From the NCBI RefSeq assembly GCF_900475755.1, contig NZ_LS483411.1:1302001-1366000 (forward strand): a stretch of DNA of 64,000 nt, given 5' to 3'. The notes below the pieces were generated by a model. That model saw only the letters and a program-made list of their open reading frames with translations. It ran no database searches and was not told the origin of the DNA. Source of the stretch: Haemophilus influenzae. GTDB lineage: Bacteria > Pseudomonadota > Gammaproteobacteria > Enterobacterales > Pasteurellaceae. A program made the translations under genes and the position numbers. This document shows positions 41,513 to 53,295 of the stretch, one piece after another; within the stretch, counting starts at the first letter, position 1; each line of letters opens with the position of its first letter.

Positions 41513-41848
41513 ATGTTGAATATCAATGGAATTGAAGTTGAAGTTGAAACTGACAAAGACGGTTATTTGCTCCATAGCCAACAATGGAACGAAGATGTCG
41601 CTCAAGCTATTGCACAGTTAGAAAATATTGAATTAACTGATGCCCATTGGGAAGTGATTTATTTTGTGCGAGACTTTTATCAAGAATATAACACTTCCCC
41701 AGCCATCCGTATGTTGGTAAAAGCCATGGCGGAAAAGCTTGGTGCGGATAAAGGTAATAGCCGCTATTTACAACGCTTATTTCCTGAAGGCCCAGCAAAA
41801 CAAGCCACAAAATTAGCAGGCTTGCCGAAACCTGCAAAATGCCTATAA
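41513..41848 (+). CDS. tusE: TusE/DsrC-family sulphur carrier
   Basis: A 111-residue sulphur-transfer protein that passes persulphide sulphur to MnmA for 2-thiouridine in tRNA. It ends GLPKPAKCL; the penultimate Cys110 is the conserved carrier residue. The second DsrC cysteine used in sulphite metabolism is absent ([14 protein letters not shown]), so the tRNA role fits. It is coupled to ttcA, another tRNA thiolation gene. Confidence 0.92.
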   Translation: MLNINGIEVEVETDKDGYLLHSQQWNEDVAQAIAQLENIELTDAHWEVIYFVRDFYQEYNTSPAIRMLVKAMAEKLGADKGNSRYLQRLFPEGPAKQATKLAGLPKPAKCL

Positions 41849-41966
41849 AAGTGCGGTCAATTTTCCAAAAGTTTTTAAACACTTGTGTTTTTACTTATGA
41901 CTTGTCTTTTTTAAGATAAGGAATAAAATACAAGCTCTTTTAAACCCTAACTAACAAAGAAATGTT

Positions 41967-42176
41967 ATGAAAATTAGTGCAAGAAACCAATTAAAAGGTA
42001 AAGTTGTTTCAATCGAAAACGGTTCAGTAAATGCAATCGTTCACATTGATATCGGTGGCGGTAACGTGCTTTCTTCTACTGTATCTTTAGCAGCAGTTAA
42101 AGAATTAAACTTAGAAGTTGGTAAAGAAGCATACGCGATCATCAAAGCAACCTCTGTAATGGTTGGGGTAGAATAA
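41967..42176 (+). CDS. mop: Molbindin (molybdenum-pterin-binding protein, Mop)
   Basis: A 69-residue single TOBE/Mop domain: MKISARNQLKGKVVSIENG, VNAIVHIDIGGG, YAIIKATSVMVGVE. Mop proteins store or buffer molybdate as hexamers. No mod transporter genes are near, so it stands alone. GAAATG-type ribosome site. Confidence 0.95.
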   Translation: MKISARNQLKGKVVSIENGSVNAIVHIDIGGGNVLSSTVSLAAVKELNLEVGKEAYAIIKATSVMVGVE

Positions 42177-42243
42177 TTTCTTCCTTTATTTCTTTGATAC
42201 CTATTTTAAGTCGAATTCCCCTTGTATTCATAAATTTTAAAAA

Positions 42244-42262
42244 TATAATGATAATCATTCTT
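42244..42262 (+). promoter_or_regulatory. Fur box upstream of the TonB-dependent receptor
   Basis: TATAATGATAATCATTCTT matches the Fur consensus GATAATGATAATCATTATC in 16 of 19 positions. It lies 32 bases before the receptor start, where Fur would block transcription under iron-rich conditions. Confidence 0.85.
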
Positions 42263-42293
42263 ATTTCTATCTTTTATTTTAGGGAACTATACT

Positions 42294-44720
42294 ATGTATC
42301 AAAAAAAGCCATTAATGTTGTTATTCTGCTCAACATTTGTCAGTCCATTTATTATGGGGCAAACTGTTGAAACAACCAACAACCAACAACCAACAACCAA
42401 CAAAAATATATTGCCCGAAATTGTTGTTTATGGCGACAATAATAAATCGCTTTCTTCCGTTAAAACGCTCTCTTCTGACGAGATAAGTAAAACGCCTACA
42501 TCAAATGGTAATATCACTGATTACCTTCGTTCTAATCCCCATATTCGTTATGAAAATAGTGACCAAAATGGTTTTCAACGTGGAGAAATCAAGCCTGAAA
42601 ATATTTCAATTAACGGTGCCGATCCAAATCAAACCGCCTACTTTGTTGATAATGTCAATATAAATAATGATCTTGCTATTGATAACAGTATTTTTGACGG
42701 TGCTATGCAAGTTGTTCCAGGAATTAGTCACACTCAAGCTTATTTTTTTGATGCGACTATGCTTTCTAAAGTGGAAGTACAAGATAGTAATATTTCTGCG
42801 AGCTTAGGTGGCTTTATGGGTGGTGCTGTTATCGCTAAAACGAAACAATATAGTGGCACTGATAGCATAAAACTTAAATATCGCACGACAAATTCCTCTT
42901 GGGCAAAAATGGAAGCTGGAGACTCAGTACAAAAAATACTTAAACAAGTAAGACCCGATGATTCTGGTACGGCAGAGTTACAACCTAAATACAATAAACA
43001 AACATTCAATATTTTGGCTGAAAAAAGACTAAATGATAATTTAGGAATGGTTTTTGGCTATAGTCGCAGAACATCATCTATTGAACAAAATCGTTTAATT
43101 GGCTTTGATAAAAATGCCAATAACAAAGCGCAACTAGACAAACAAAATCATCAACGACTTTCCGATAATCTTTTATTAAATTTCAATTGGACACCGCAAG
43201 AAAAAGAACGTATTGAACTCAGTTTACGTTATTCAAATTATAAAGAATTGAAATATTTCAAGGAAAATATAGGTAACAATGTAAGCGATTATCATCAAGC
43301 ATTGGGGACAACACTAGCTTGGGTGCATTCATTTGACTCTGGCGTTTGGACAAATACTTTAGCATACGATCGTTTTAAAGATAAGCGTAAATCATCCTCG
43401 AATAGTGTTGAAACAACATCAGTGTCAGATGAAAATTATAATCCACTTTATAATTTCGAAAAAGGCGGATATGGTAATAGCCGTTTAACCCAAGATAATT
43501 TACATTTTTCAACTGAATATATAATGGATCCTTTTTATTTAGCTTCTACCGAGCATTCTATTTCTATTGGTGGAATTTATCAGGCAACTAAATATCAATT
43601 CTATCGTCCACAAGATGTTCATTCAAAAATAATATTATCTACTTTGAAAAATGATGGGACTATAGATCGTTCACCTTTACCAGAAAGTACAACATCAAAA
43701 GGTCGTGTAAAAACCACCTATCAAAATATCGCTATTTATGCTGAAGATTTAATTAAATGGCGTAAATTTGAATTTCGACCGGGCATTCGTATTGAACGTG
43801 ATGATTATTTAAAAAATAATAATATCGCCCCGCGCTTTGTTGCACGTTACCGTCCTTGGGATGATACAGGATTTACATTGGGTTTAAATCGTTATTACGG
43901 TCGTTCTTTTGCTTCGTTAAAATTAGCGAATGGTATTTTAAAGCTCAATAATGATTCAACACGTCAGCATCAGAACTTTTCATCCCTAAAAAGCCCTTAT
44001 GCAGATGAATTAAGCTTAAGTTTTGATCAGAATATGGGTAATTTGGCACTCAAACTTGGTTATATTCATCGTGATAATAAAAATCGTATCATATTGAAAC
44101 GAGGAGAGATTGTAGGGAGAATAAAGAAAAGTAGTTATATTAATGGGCGTCCATTCGGTGTTGATATTTATACTTTCCAACTTAACAATATAGAACCTTG
44201 GAAATTAGGTAAAACTTATTGGACTACGTCACTTGGTTTTGATTGGTTAAATACAAAACGAGCTGATGGCGAAGAATTTGATCTGAATAAACTTGTTTCT
44301 TTAGATGGTAAATTAATGACTTATCGTGAAATGTTACGACAAGTTAATAGTAACACCGAAGATTGGATTGCTCGTCTAGGTATTGATATGACGATACCAG
44401 ATTACAATATTACTTGGTCAAATAAAGTGTATATGAAAGCACCAATTCGTCGTTATGATCCAATTAATGAAAATAATGATGACGACAATGCTCCTCCACG
44501 CTATCGTAGCTATCATTACGGCAGACATACACAATGGGATAGTAGTATCCGTTGGCAACCCACCATTCGTGGTAAACATAGTGTCTATTTGCAAGTAGAT
44601 ATTTTAAATGTTCTCAATAAAACACGTAAAAATAAAGTCACTACTATTTCCACCAGCGATGAATATGGTGTCTATACGCCTGGGCGTGAATTTTGGCTAG
44701 AAGTTGGCTATCAATTCTAA
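42294..44720 (+). CDS. TonB-dependent outer-membrane receptor, FusA-like partner of an M16 protease
   Basis: An 808-residue outer-membrane receptor. Signal peptide ([20 protein letters not shown]), a short repeat-coded linker, a TonB box-like LPEIVVYGD, the plug domain ([30 protein letters not shown]) and a beta-barrel ending in Phe (FWLEVGYQF). The Fur box upstream says iron control. The next gene is an M16 protease, the pairing seen in FusA/FusC-type import of host iron proteins such as ferredoxin, and in E. coli YddB/PqqL. The ligand is unknown. Four copies of a 7-base repeat lie in codons 26-37; a change of copy number would shift the frame. Confidence 0.88.
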   Translation: MYQKKPLMLLFCSTFVSPFIMGQTVETTNNQQPTTNKNILPEIVVYGDNNKSLSSVKTLSSDEISKTPTSNGNITDYLRSNPHIRYENSDQNGFQRGEIKPENISINGADPNQTAYFVDNVNINNDLAIDNSIFDGAMQVVPGISHTQAYFFDATMLSKVEVQDSNISASLGGFMGGAVIAKTKQYSGTDSIKLKYRTTNSSWAKMEAGDSVQKILKQVRPDDSGTAELQPKYNKQTFNILAEKRLNDNLGMVFGYSRRTSSIEQNRLIGFDKNANNKAQLDKQNHQRLSDNLLLNFNWTPQEKERIELSLRYSNYKELKYFKENIGNNVSDYHQALGTTLAWVHSFDSGVWTNTLAYDRFKDKRKSSSNSVETTSVSDENYNPLYNFEKGGYGNSRLTQDNLHFSTEYIMDPFYLASTEHSISIGGIYQATKYQFYRPQDVHSKIILSTLKNDGTIDRSPLPESTTSKGRVKTTYQNIAIYAEDLIKWRKFEFRPGIRIERDDYLKNNNIAPRFVARYRPWDDTGFTLGLNRYYGRSFASLKLANGILKLNNDSTRQHQNFSSLKSPYADELSLSFDQNMGNLALKLGYIHRDNKNRIILKRGEIVGRIKKSSYINGRPFGVDIYTFQLNNIEPWKLGKTYWTTSLGFDWLNTKRADGEEFDLNKLVSLDGKLMTYREMLRQVNSNTEDWIARLGIDMTIPDYNITWSNKVYMKAPIRRYDPINENNDDDNAPPRYRSYHYGRHTQWDSSIRWQPTIRGKHSVYLQVDILNVLNKTRKNKVTTISTSDEYGVYTPGREFWLEVGYQF
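42371..42403 (+). repeat. Heptanucleotide tandem repeat AACAACC (4 copies plus partial) in the receptor gene
   Basis: Four exact copies of AACAACC (42371-42398) plus AACAA lie just after the signal-peptide codons. Seven is not a multiple of three, so gain or loss of a unit puts the receptor out of frame. The current copy number keeps it in frame, encoding [10 protein letters not shown]. Four units are few compared with known Haemophilus contingency repeats. Confidence 0.9.
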
Positions 44721-44770
44721 TTATCTTCAATGTATAGGGCTTGTGGGCTTTTGAAATGTCCACCAGCCCT

Positions 44771-44810
44771 ACTCTACGCTCGTTTTACTTAGCGTAGAGT
44801 TTTCTTTTTT
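44771..44810 (+). terminator. Hairpin with T run between receptor and protease genes
   Basis: ACTCTACGCT and AGCGTAGAGT pair over 10 bases with a 10-base loop, followed by TTTCTTTTTT. It would give more receptor than protease unless read through; a promoter in the 14 bases before the protease start is not visible. Confidence 0.85.
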
Positions 44811-44823
44811 CTAGGTAAAAATA

Positions 44824-47604
44824 ATGAAAAAAACAACCGCACTTTTTTTGCTTATCTTTTCACTAATTGCTTGTCAATCATTGGAACTATCGCCCAATAG
44901 TGATTTACCTTTTGATCCAAATATTCAGCACGGTAAACTATCAAATGGTTTGCAATACTTTGTATTAAAAAATACTGAACCCAAAGAACGCGTTTATATT
45001 CGATTAGTAATTAATGCAGGCTCAATGCACGAAGATGATGATCAAAAAGGCATTGCCCATTTAGTTGAACATATGGCATTTAATGGCTCAAAGAAATATC
45101 CAGAAAATCAAATTATTAATGCGTTAGAAAAACTTGGAATGAAATTTGCACGAGATATTAATGCTTTCACCGATTTTGAAAATACAGTCTATACTTTAAA
45201 TTTAGATAGCAACAATCAGCAAAAATTAGAATTGGCTTTTGATGTCATCAATGAATGGATGAATAATATTACTTTTTTACCTAAGGATGTAGATGGCGAA
45301 CGTGGTGTAGTACAAGAAGAATGGCGGAGACGTTTAAGCCCAATGCTACGTATTGGCAATAAGAAAAGTGCTATTGAAATGGCAGGATCTCGTTATGTAT
45401 TACGTGATCCTATTGGAGATATGGATATTATTAAAACAATTTCAGCTAAACGCGTCGCTGATTTTTATCACAAATGGTATCGACCAGATAATATGTCAGT
45501 AATTATTGTAGGTGATATTGATACAAAACAAGTAGTAAAACTATTAAAACAAAGCCTATCCCAAGAAAACCCAATAACTAAAACAACATTGGAAAAAATT
45601 GATTTTAATATTCCTCTTATCAACAAATGGCGATTAGATTCTATTTCTGAACAAGGCACAACAATTCCGAGTATTGAATTAAGTTTTTTTGAAAATACAA
45701 TTGAAACCAATACATTAGCGAGTTATAAACAAGAATTAATTCAGCAAATTACCACTCGATTACTTAACTTACGTTTACAGCAATGGGAAAAGGAAACAGA
45801 AAATGGTGTAGATTCTGCGAATTTTTATCGTACTCATTTAGGTAAAGAAACACTACAAAGCATTTTTTCTCTCCAGCTTATAGATACACAATATTCAAAA
45901 ACGATAGATAAATTATTTGCCTTTATTGCCAGTATAAAACAACAAGGTTTTACTCAAAATGAATTAAACGGCGAGATTAAACGCTTAACTCAACTCAATG
46001 AAAAACAATTAAATATTCGTTCTGGTAGTTTAAAAATTGCCGATGATCTCATTACTTCTGTGGCAAATAAGCAAGTGGTATTGAGCGTAAATGATCGTTA
46101 TGAACTCAATAAACGTTTTTTATCTCAAATTACATTAGCTGATTTACAACGCACGTTAAATCAAACCTTAGCATTAAAAGCAAAATTACTATTAATCACT
46201 CAACCTTTGCCACAAAAAGCCTTGCCTTTTGATGTAGTAGAAATAGAAACTCGTTGGAACAATGCAATGGAAATGCAACAACATCAATGGGATGAAAAAA
46301 AACAACTCGAAAAATTACCGCACTTAACATTTAACACAGGCTCACTTTCCCAAGAAAAATATTGGGATCGTGGCGATATTTATGAATTTCGTTTAAGTAA
46401 TGGAAGTAAATTGATCTATCACTATAGTGACAAAACTCCAAATCAAGTACATTTTCGTGCTGTTACTCAAGGTGGTTTACGCTCTATCCCAGATAAGGAC
46501 TATCACTTATTGCGTACTGCCGTTAATGTAGTTGATGAAACAGGTGTTGGAGAACTTTCTCTTTCTGCAGTTAATCAAATTTTTTCGCGTGATCCATTGG
46601 TAATTGCAACTGTGATTGATGATGATAAACAAGGTTTTACTGGTGTATCTAAACCTAAAGATTTGGAAAATTTACTGACATTGTTCCGCTTAAAATTACG
46701 CTCATCCCCTATATCCGATCTTGCTTTAGAAAAATATCGACGTGAAACCCGTGATTATTTCAAACAAATTGATTTAGAAACACAATTTATGCAAGCCGTT
46801 TCAAAACTACGCTTTCCAAATATTGAAACTGTCTATACTCAAAAACAAGCACAGCAATTAGCATTTGATAAAAACCAATTAAGTAACGCTTATCAACATT
46901 ATATTTTAAATAAAACAGATTTTACCTATTTTATTATTGGCGATATTGAACTTAATCAAGTAAAGAAATTGGCAGAACGTTATTTAGCTTCTATTAAATC
47001 AAAAACTCAGATCCGCCATTTTGTCCCAACTATTATTCATACACCAACTCAATCATTTATTATGAATGGTTTGAAAGAACCGAGAGCTGATGTAGAAATA
47101 TACCTTACCGCAGATAATACTTGGCGAGCGGAACAAAAATACTTATTCAATATTCTTTCGGATATTGTGCAAGAAAAATTACGCTTAATTCTACGTGAAA
47201 AAGTTTCTGGTATTTATTCTGTAAATAGTTGGTTTATGCAAGATGTTCATGCACCACAAATTGAGGGAAAAATTGAATTTAGTTGCGACCCTAAGCGCGT
47301 AGAGGAACTTACGCATCTTACAAATCAGGTACTAGATGATATTGTAAAAAATGGCATTGATGAAAATTTATTACGTAAAAAACTAGCAGAACAACATACT
47401 CAGATTCGACGTGAATTTGATTCTTTAGTTTCAATTGCTTCAATTATTGAAGAAAGTTACTGGCAACAAGGTAATCCAGATGCCATTTATACCTATCAAA
47501 ATTTAGATCAGTTAGCGACAAAAGCCACAATAGATGCGTTGGCGCAAAAAGCCCTAAAAAAATCAGGCAAATTTGTCAGCATATTAAAAGCAACTTCTTA
47601 TTAG
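44824..47604 (+). CDS. M16-family zinc protease lipoprotein (PqqL/FusC-like)
   Basis: A 926-residue clam-shell metalloprotease. The start is a lipoprotein signal (MKKTTALFLLIFSLIACQS; lipobox LIAC), so it is anchored in the periplasm. The N-terminal half has the inverted zinc motif in GIAHLVEHMAFNGS (H-x2-E-H) and the second glutamate within GERGVVQEEWRRR; the other half lacks the motif, as expected of M16 proteins. Length matches E. coli PqqL and Pectobacterium FusC, which cut imported iron proteins. An uptake signal lies in the signal-peptide codons (44836). Terminator follows. Confidence 0.9.
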   Translation: MKKTTALFLLIFSLIACQSLELSPNSDLPFDPNIQHGKLSNGLQYFVLKNTEPKERVYIRLVINAGSMHEDDDQKGIAHLVEHMAFNGSKKYPENQIINALEKLGMKFARDINAFTDFENTVYTLNLDSNNQQKLELAFDVINEWMNNITFLPKDVDGERGVVQEEWRRRLSPMLRIGNKKSAIEMAGSRYVLRDPIGDMDIIKTISAKRVADFYHKWYRPDNMSVIIVGDIDTKQVVKLLKQSLSQENPITKTTLEKIDFNIPLINKWRLDSISEQGTTIPSIELSFFENTIETNTLASYKQELIQQITTRLLNLRLQQWEKETENGVDSANFYRTHLGKETLQSIFSLQLIDTQYSKTIDKLFAFIASIKQQGFTQNELNGEIKRLTQLNEKQLNIRSGSLKIADDLITSVANKQVVLSVNDRYELNKRFLSQITLADLQRTLNQTLALKAKLLLITQPLPQKALPFDVVEIETRWNNAMEMQQHQWDEKKQLEKLPHLTFNTGSLSQEKYWDRGDIYEFRLSNGSKLIYHYSDKTPNQVHFRAVTQGGLRSIPDKDYHLLRTAVNVVDETGVGELSLSAVNQIFSRDPLVIATVIDDDKQGFTGVSKPKDLENLLTLFRLKLRSSPISDLALEKYRRETRDYFKQIDLETQFMQAVSKLRFPNIETVYTQKQAQQLAFDKNQLSNAYQHYILNKTDFTYFIIGDIELNQVKKLAERYLASIKSKTQIRHFVPTIIHTPTQSFIMNGLKEPRADVEIYLTADNTWRAEQKYLFNILSDIVQEKLRLILREKVSGIYSVNSWFMQDVHAPQIEGKIEFSCDPKRVEELTHLTNQVLDDIVKNGIDENLLRKKLAEQHTQIRREFDSLVSIASIIEESYWQQGNPDAIYTYQNLDQLATKATIDALAQKALKKSGKFVSILKATSY

Positions 47605-47645
47605 AAAATAAATGAAATCTCAATAGATCTGAAACAGATAAAAAA

Positions 47646-47675
47646 TAACGGTGATCGCTTAAACGATCACCGTTA
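47646..47675. terminator. Bidirectional terminator, protease / thrS
   Basis: TAACGGTGATCG and CGATCACCGTTA pair over 12 bases with a 6-base loop between convergent genes; A residues precede it and AAATT follows, so the T run is stronger on the minus strand. Confidence 0.8.
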
Positions 47676-47727
47676 AATTGAACTCACTGTTTAAACAGTA
47701 AATTATATTGGTTATTTTCGAGAAGTA

Positions 47728-49659
47728 TTACTCTTCATTCAATAACTTTAATTCACGGCTTCTTACTTGATTTTTCAAGATTTCCGCAAATTCTTCCACT
47801 GTAAATGTACCTAAATCAGCACCTTTACGGGTACGTACAGCGATTTTACCTTCTGCGATTTCTTTATCACCGCAAACAAGCATATAAGGCACACGGCGTA
47901 AAGTATGTTCACGAATTTTGAAACCTACTTTTTCGTTACGTAAATCAGTTTTCACGCGTAAACCTACATCAGAAAGCTGTTTCGCGACTTTCTGTACATA
48001 GTCAGCTTGGCTATCAGTGATATTCATAACTACCGCTTGGGTTGGTGCTAACCATGCGGGGAAGAAACCTGCATATTCTTCAGTAATGATACCAATGAAA
48101 CGCTCAATTGAGCCTAAAATCGCACGATGAATCATTACAGGGGTTTTACGGCTATTGTCTTCTGCTACATAAGTTGCATCTAAACGACCTGGTAATGCAA
48201 AGTCTAATTGTACGGTACCACATTGCCATTCACGACCTAAACAATCGCGTAGTGCAAACTCAATCTTTGGACCATAGAATGCACCTTCACCTTCTTGGAT
48301 TTCATATTCCAAGCCGTTATGTGCTAATGCAGCTGCAAGACCTGCTTCCGCACGATCCCACATTTCATCTGAACCGATACGATTTTCAGGGCGAGTAGAA
48401 AGTTTTACTGCGATATTAGTGAAACCAAAGGTGCTATAAATGTCGTACACCATTTTAATACAGCTGGTTACTTCGCTCTCAATTTGATCTTCAGTACAGA
48501 AAATGTGTGCATCATCTTGAGTAAAGCCACGAACACGCATTAAACCGTGTAAAGAACCTGATGGTTCATTACGATGACAAGAACCAAATTCCGCCATACG
48601 GATTGGTAAATCACGGTAAGATTTCAAGCCTTGATTGAAAATCTGAACGTGTCCTGGACAGTTCATAGGTTTAATGGCATATTCACGGTTTTCAGATTGA
48701 GTAGTAAACATTAAATCTGCGTAATTTTGCCAGTGACCTGTTTTTTCCCACAACACGCGATCCATCATAAATGGGCCTTTTACTTCTTGATAATCGTATT
48801 GTTTTAATTTAGTACGCACGAACGTTTCAAGCTCACGGAAAATTGTCCAGCCATCATTGTGCCAGAATACCATACCTGGCGCTTCTTCTTGCATATGATA
48901 TAAATCTAATGCTTTACCAATTTTACGATGATCACGTTTTGCCGCTTCTTCTAAGCGTGTTAAATATTCAGCAAGTTGTTTTTTATCCGCCCAAGCCGTA
49001 CCATAGATACGTTGTAACATTTTGTTTTTACTGTCGCCACGCCAGTACGCACCAGCGACTTTTTGTAATTTGAAATGCTGACAGAAACGCATATTTGGCA
49101 CGTGTGGCCCACGGCACATATCAATATATTCTAAGTGATGATATAACGCAGGCGTTGCAGTACGTTCAATGTTTTCATCTAAAATTGCCATTTTGTATGG
49201 CTCGCCGCGTTTTTCAAAAGTATCACGCGCTTCTTGCCAAGTAACACGTTTTTTCACGACGTCATAATTGGTTTTTGCCAATTCCAACATACGTTTTTCG
49301 ATTGCATCAATATCTTCTTGGGTTAAAGAGCGATCTAAATCTACATCATAATAGAATCCATTTTCAATGGTTGGGCCAATTGCCATTTTTACATCTGGGA
49401 ATAATTGTTTAATAGCATGTCCGAGCAAATGAGCGCAAGAATGGCGGATAATCTCTAAACCATCTTCATCTTTTGCAGTAATAATTTCTAACGTTGCATC
49501 TTGGTCGATAACATCGCATGCATCGCGACGTTCTCCGTTTACACGACCTGCGATAGTGGCTTTAGCAAGACCCGCACCAATATCTTGTGCGACTTCAAGA
49601 ACAGAAACAGGATTATCGAATTGACGTTGGGAACCGTCAGGTAAAGTAATAATTGGCAT
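47728..49659 (-). CDS. thrS: Threonyl-tRNA synthetase
   Basis: Charges tRNA-Thr; 643 residues (E. coli 642). N-terminal TGS domain ([20 protein letters not shown]), editing domain with [10 protein letters not shown], class II core with [12 protein letters not shown] (zinc Cys) and [13 protein letters not shown], and a C-terminal anticodon domain ([13 protein letters not shown]). In E. coli infC follows thrS; infC is not in this window. Confidence 0.98.
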   Translation of the reverse strand: MPIITLPDGSQRQFDNPVSVLEVAQDIGAGLAKATIAGRVNGERRDACDVIDQDATLEIITAKDEDGLEIIRHSCAHLLGHAIKQLFPDVKMAIGPTIENGFYYDVDLDRSLTQEDIDAIEKRMLELAKTNYDVVKKRVTWQEARDTFEKRGEPYKMAILDENIERTATPALYHHLEYIDMCRGPHVPNMRFCQHFKLQKVAGAYWRGDSKNKMLQRIYGTAWADKKQLAEYLTRLEEAAKRDHRKIGKALDLYHMQEEAPGMVFWHNDGWTIFRELETFVRTKLKQYDYQEVKGPFMMDRVLWEKTGHWQNYADLMFTTQSENREYAIKPMNCPGHVQIFNQGLKSYRDLPIRMAEFGSCHRNEPSGSLHGLMRVRGFTQDDAHIFCTEDQIESEVTSCIKMVYDIYSTFGFTNIAVKLSTRPENRIGSDEMWDRAEAGLAAALAHNGLEYEIQEGEGAFYGPKIEFALRDCLGREWQCGTVQLDFALPGRLDATYVAEDNSRKTPVMIHRAILGSIERFIGIITEEYAGFFPAWLAPTQAVVMNITDSQADYVQKVAKQLSDVGLRVKTDLRNEKVGFKIREHTLRRVPYMLVCGDKEIAEGKIAVRTRKGADLGTFTVEEFAEILKNQVRSRELKLLNEE

Positions 49660-49943
49660 TGTTTTTTCCTTATACAGTGGTCACCCATACGAAAGGTGAC
49701 GTGTTCGTTTAAAATTCTATAAAAATTAACCGCACTTTTGCCCTACTTGGCTTCATTCCTACCATTGAACGAGCGAAATTAGGCAAAAAATGCGTGGCGA
49801 ATTCTATCACTTTCTTAAGGTATTGTTAAATAAATGCCCATATTTTACAAAAAGGAAATAATGTTTTTCTGACGAAAGGCTTTATATCCTAAAAATAAAG
49901 GCTAGAATAACCGCACTTTTAAATACACTGTTAAGGAATAAAA

Positions 49944-50528
49944 ATGAGCAACGTATTAGTATTAAAATCTAGCATTTCAGGAAATAACTCTCAGACTAAT
50001 CAATTAGTTGATTATGCTGTCGAAAAATTACAAGGTAATAACATTATCGTACGCGATTTATCTCAACAACCGCTTCCATATTTTGATACCGCAGCTGCAA
50101 TTGCTGTGCGTGGGGAACCAAAAACAATAGAAGAAAAACAACTTTTGGCGTTGTCTGATGAATTAATCGAGGAATTAAAAAACGCACAGACATTAATAAT
50201 TGGTGCGCCAATGTATAATTTAAACATTCCAACACAATTAAAAAGCTATTTTGATTTTATCGCACGTCCGAGCGTTACTTTCCAATATACAGCAAAGGGT
50301 CCTGAAGGTTTGTTGAAAGGCAAAAAAGTCATTGTGTTATGTGCATTTGGTGGGTTGTATGATGAAGAAAATTTAGTAACACAATATATGAAATCAATTT
50401 TAGGTTTTATCGGTATCACAGATGTGCAATTTGTTTATGCACAAGGCATTGGATTGGGTGCTGAAGCCATTGAAAAAGCACAATCATCTGCGAAAAATAA
50501 AATTAATGAACTTATCACAAGCCTTTAA
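49944..50528 (+). CDS. azoR: FMN-dependent NADH azoreductase (AzoR)
   Basis: A 194-residue flavodoxin-fold quinone/azo reductase. It has the FMN-site [19 protein letters not shown], the [20 protein letters not shown] loop and the [20 protein letters not shown] segment. Earlier databases call it acyl carrier protein phosphodiesterase (acpD), which is wrong for E. coli AzoR. AAGGAA precedes the start. Confidence 0.92.
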   Translation: MSNVLVLKSSISGNNSQTNQLVDYAVEKLQGNNIIVRDLSQQPLPYFDTAAAIAVRGEPKTIEEKQLLALSDELIEELKNAQTLIIGAPMYNLNIPTQLKSYFDFIARPSVTFQYTAKGPEGLLKGKKVIVLCAFGGLYDEENLVTQYMKSILGFIGITDVQFVYAQGIGLGAEAIEKAQSSAKNKINELITSL

Positions 50529-50564
50529 TCTTCAGATAATCTAAAAAATTTATTACAAACAAAA

Positions 50565-50587
50565 AAGTGCGGTAATTTACCGCACTT
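50565..50587. terminator. Inverted uptake-signal pair, azoR / topA
   Basis: AAGTGCGGT at 50565 and ACCGCACTT at 50579 pair with a 5-base loop and T/A runs on both sides, between convergent genes. Confidence 0.9.
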
Positions 50588-50593
50588 TTCTTG

Positions 50594-53200
50594 TTATTTT
50601 TTTCGTTCAACCCATTTTCCGTTGGTGAAATCAACAATCCATTTAGTCGCTTTTCCCTCTTTTTCAGAAGTCACATATTGCTTTTTCTCTTTACGACTAA
50701 AACGAACAATCGCTTCGTTCCCTTCAGGATCTTTTTGTGGTGCATCTGCTAAATAAGCTAATTTTTCAGGTAAACGCTCGCGATATTGCACAAGTTCTGA
50801 GATTTTAACTGGGCGTGTTTCGCGGGATTTCGGGAAGTTATGGGCTGACATAAACACGCCACTTGCACCATCACGCAATACAAAGTACGCATCAGATTTT
50901 TCACATTTTAGCTCAGGGAAATGTACTGGCTCTTCTTTCGGTGGTGCAACTTCGCCATTTTTCAAAATTTTGCGCGTGTTATCGCAATTTGTACATCCCA
51001 TATACTTGCCAAAACGACCAAGTTTTAAGTGCATATCCGCACCGCATTTATCACACTCAACAACAGGGCCATCATAACCTTTAATTTTGAATGAGCCTTC
51101 TTCAATCAAATATCCATCACAATTTGGATTATTACCACAAATATGGATTTTACGATGGGCATCGATTACATAGCTGTCCATTGCCGTTCCACATTTTGTA
51201 CAACGTTTACGATCCATTAATGCTTTGGTTTCTGAAGATTCATCTAAAACGTTCAATAATTCTGCTTCGGGAATTAAATTAATCGTTGTTTTGCACCGTT
51301 CTTTTGGCGATAACGCATACCCCGTGCATCCTAAAAACACCCCTGTACTTGCCGTGCGAATTGCCATTTTTCTGTCACAAGTTGGGCATTTAATATCTGT
51401 TTCCACAAGGCTATTCGGGCGCATACCGCCTTCAAGTTCATCTAATTCAGCTTTAGAAAGTTGGCTAGAAAAATCCTTGAAGAATTGATTTAATTCAGTT
51501 TTCCAATTTACTGAACCAGAGGCAATTTTATCTAAGGTATCTTCCATATTCGCGGTGAAATCGTAATTCATTAATTCACCAAAAGACTCATTGAGGCGAT
51601 CAGTTACAATTTCGCCCATCTTTTCTGCATAGAAACGACGATTTTCAGTACGAACATAACCACGTTCTTGAATAGTAGAAATAATTGCTGCATAAGTGGA
51701 AGGTCTGCCAATACCACGTTTTTCCAATTCTTTTACTAAAGCCGCTTCAGTAAAACGAGCAGGTGGTTTAGTAAAGTGTTGTGTTGGTTGCACTTCTTTT
51801 AAAGCAAGTTTTTCTGAAACAGCAACTACAGGCAATTCTTGATCTTCAGGATTTTTACCTATTTGTGGCAATACTTTTGTCCAACCATCAAAACGTAAAA
51901 TTCTGCCTTTTGCTTTTAAGGTATAATCGCCTGCTGAAACAGTCAATGTACTACTATCATATTGTGCTGGTGGCATTTGACAGGCTAAGAATTGACGCCA
52001 AATTAAATCATAAAGACGTACTGCATCTTTTTCCATCCCCTCTAAAGATTCAGGCAATGCTCGAATATCTGATGGACGAATAGCCTCATGCGCCTCTTGC
52101 GCATTTTCTTTACTTGAATAGAAATTTGGTTTTTCTGGTAAATATTGCGCCCCAAAATGATTTTCAATGTAGCTACGCGCCATATTCAGCGCATCTTGAC
52201 TTAAATTGGTTGAGTCTGTACGCATATAAGTAATGTAGCCTGCTTCATATAAACGTTGGGCTAACATCATTGTTTTCTTAACGCCAAATCCTAAACGAGT
52301 ACTTGCCGTTTGTTGAAGTGTTGATGTAATAAATGGCGCACGAGGGCGAGAACTTGTTGGCTTAGTGTCTAAATTTGTGACAACGTAATCAGAAACATTA
52401 AGAAAATCTACCGCACTTTGTGCCTCTTTTTGATTCTTTGGATCAAATTTCTTGCCTTTATAATCCGTGACATCCAAACGTATGGCTTGTTTATTTTGAT
52501 TATTTGTCAGGACGGCAACTTCCCAATATTCTTCAGGCTGGAACGCTTTAATTTCACGCTCGCGTTCGACTAATAATTTAACCGCAACTGATTGAACTCG
52601 ACCAGCAGAAAGCCCGCGAGCTACTTTTTTCCAAAGTAATGGCGACACCATAAAGCCCACCACTCTATCTAAAAAACGACGAGTTTGTTGAGCATTAACA
52701 CGATCCATATTTAATTGTTCAGGCTTTTCAAAAGCCTGTTTAATGGCATTTTTAGTGATTTCGTTAAACACCACGCGACTAAAACGATCATCGTTACCAC
52801 CAATCACTTCACGTAAATGCCACGCAATCGCTTCCCCTTCTCTATCCAAGTCGGTTGCGAGATAAATGTGATCTGCTTTTTTAGCAAGCGACTTTAACTC
52901 GGAAACCACTTTTTCTTTACCAGGCAAAATCTGATAATTTGCTTTCCAATCGTGATAAGGATCAATCCCCATACGTTTAACTAAGGCGTTACGTTCCTTT
53001 TCTGCCTTAATTTTTGCCTTTTCTTCGGCATCCATACCTTTGGTTGAAATTGGTTTAGCTTTTTCACCTGTACTAGAACCAACTGTCGGCAAATCACGAA
53101 TATGTCCAACGCTCGATTTCACGACATATTGGCTACCTAAATACTTATTAATAGTTTTTGCTTTTGCTGGCGACTCCACAATCACCAAGGATTTACTCAT
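50594..53200 (-). CDS. topA: DNA topoisomerase I
   Basis: Relaxes negative supercoils; 868 residues (E. coli 865). Toprim domain starts [20 protein letters not shown] with [13 protein letters not shown]; active-site Tyr lies in [14 protein letters not shown] near residue 325. C-terminal zinc fingers have [18 protein letters not shown] and [13 protein letters not shown]. Stands alone between azoR and a divergent LysR gene. Confidence 0.98.
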   Translation of the reverse strand: MSKSLVIVESPAKAKTINKYLGSQYVVKSSVGHIRDLPTVGSSTGEKAKPISTKGMDAEEKAKIKAEKERNALVKRMGIDPYHDWKANYQILPGKEKVVSELKSLAKKADHIYLATDLDREGEAIAWHLREVIGGNDDRFSRVVFNEITKNAIKQAFEKPEQLNMDRVNAQQTRRFLDRVVGFMVSPLLWKKVARGLSAGRVQSVAVKLLVEREREIKAFQPEEYWEVAVLTNNQNKQAIRLDVTDYKGKKFDPKNQKEAQSAVDFLNVSDYVVTNLDTKPTSSRPRAPFITSTLQQTASTRLGFGVKKTMMLAQRLYEAGYITYMRTDSTNLSQDALNMARSYIENHFGAQYLPEKPNFYSSKENAQEAHEAIRPSDIRALPESLEGMEKDAVRLYDLIWRQFLACQMPPAQYDSSTLTVSAGDYTLKAKGRILRFDGWTKVLPQIGKNPEDQELPVVAVSEKLALKEVQPTQHFTKPPARFTEAALVKELEKRGIGRPSTYAAIISTIQERGYVRTENRRFYAEKMGEIVTDRLNESFGELMNYDFTANMEDTLDKIASGSVNWKTELNQFFKDFSSQLSKAELDELEGGMRPNSLVETDIKCPTCDRKMAIRTASTGVFLGCTGYALSPKERCKTTINLIPEAELLNVLDESSETKALMDRKRCTKCGTAMDSYVIDAHRKIHICGNNPNCDGYLIEEGSFKIKGYDGPVVECDKCGADMHLKLGRFGKYMGCTNCDNTRKILKNGEVAPPKEEPVHFPELKCEKSDAYFVLRDGASGVFMSAHNFPKSRETRPVKISELVQYRERLPEKLAYLADAPQKDPEGNEAIVRFSRKEKKQYVTSEKEGKATKWIVDFTNGKWVERKK

Positions 53201-53295
53201 TTGATTACCTAATATTACTAGAATTTTGTAAAATTGGCGGTATAGTGCAAAGTTATGTTGGCAAAATCAAGCATTTTTTCAAAAAAGGTCTATAA

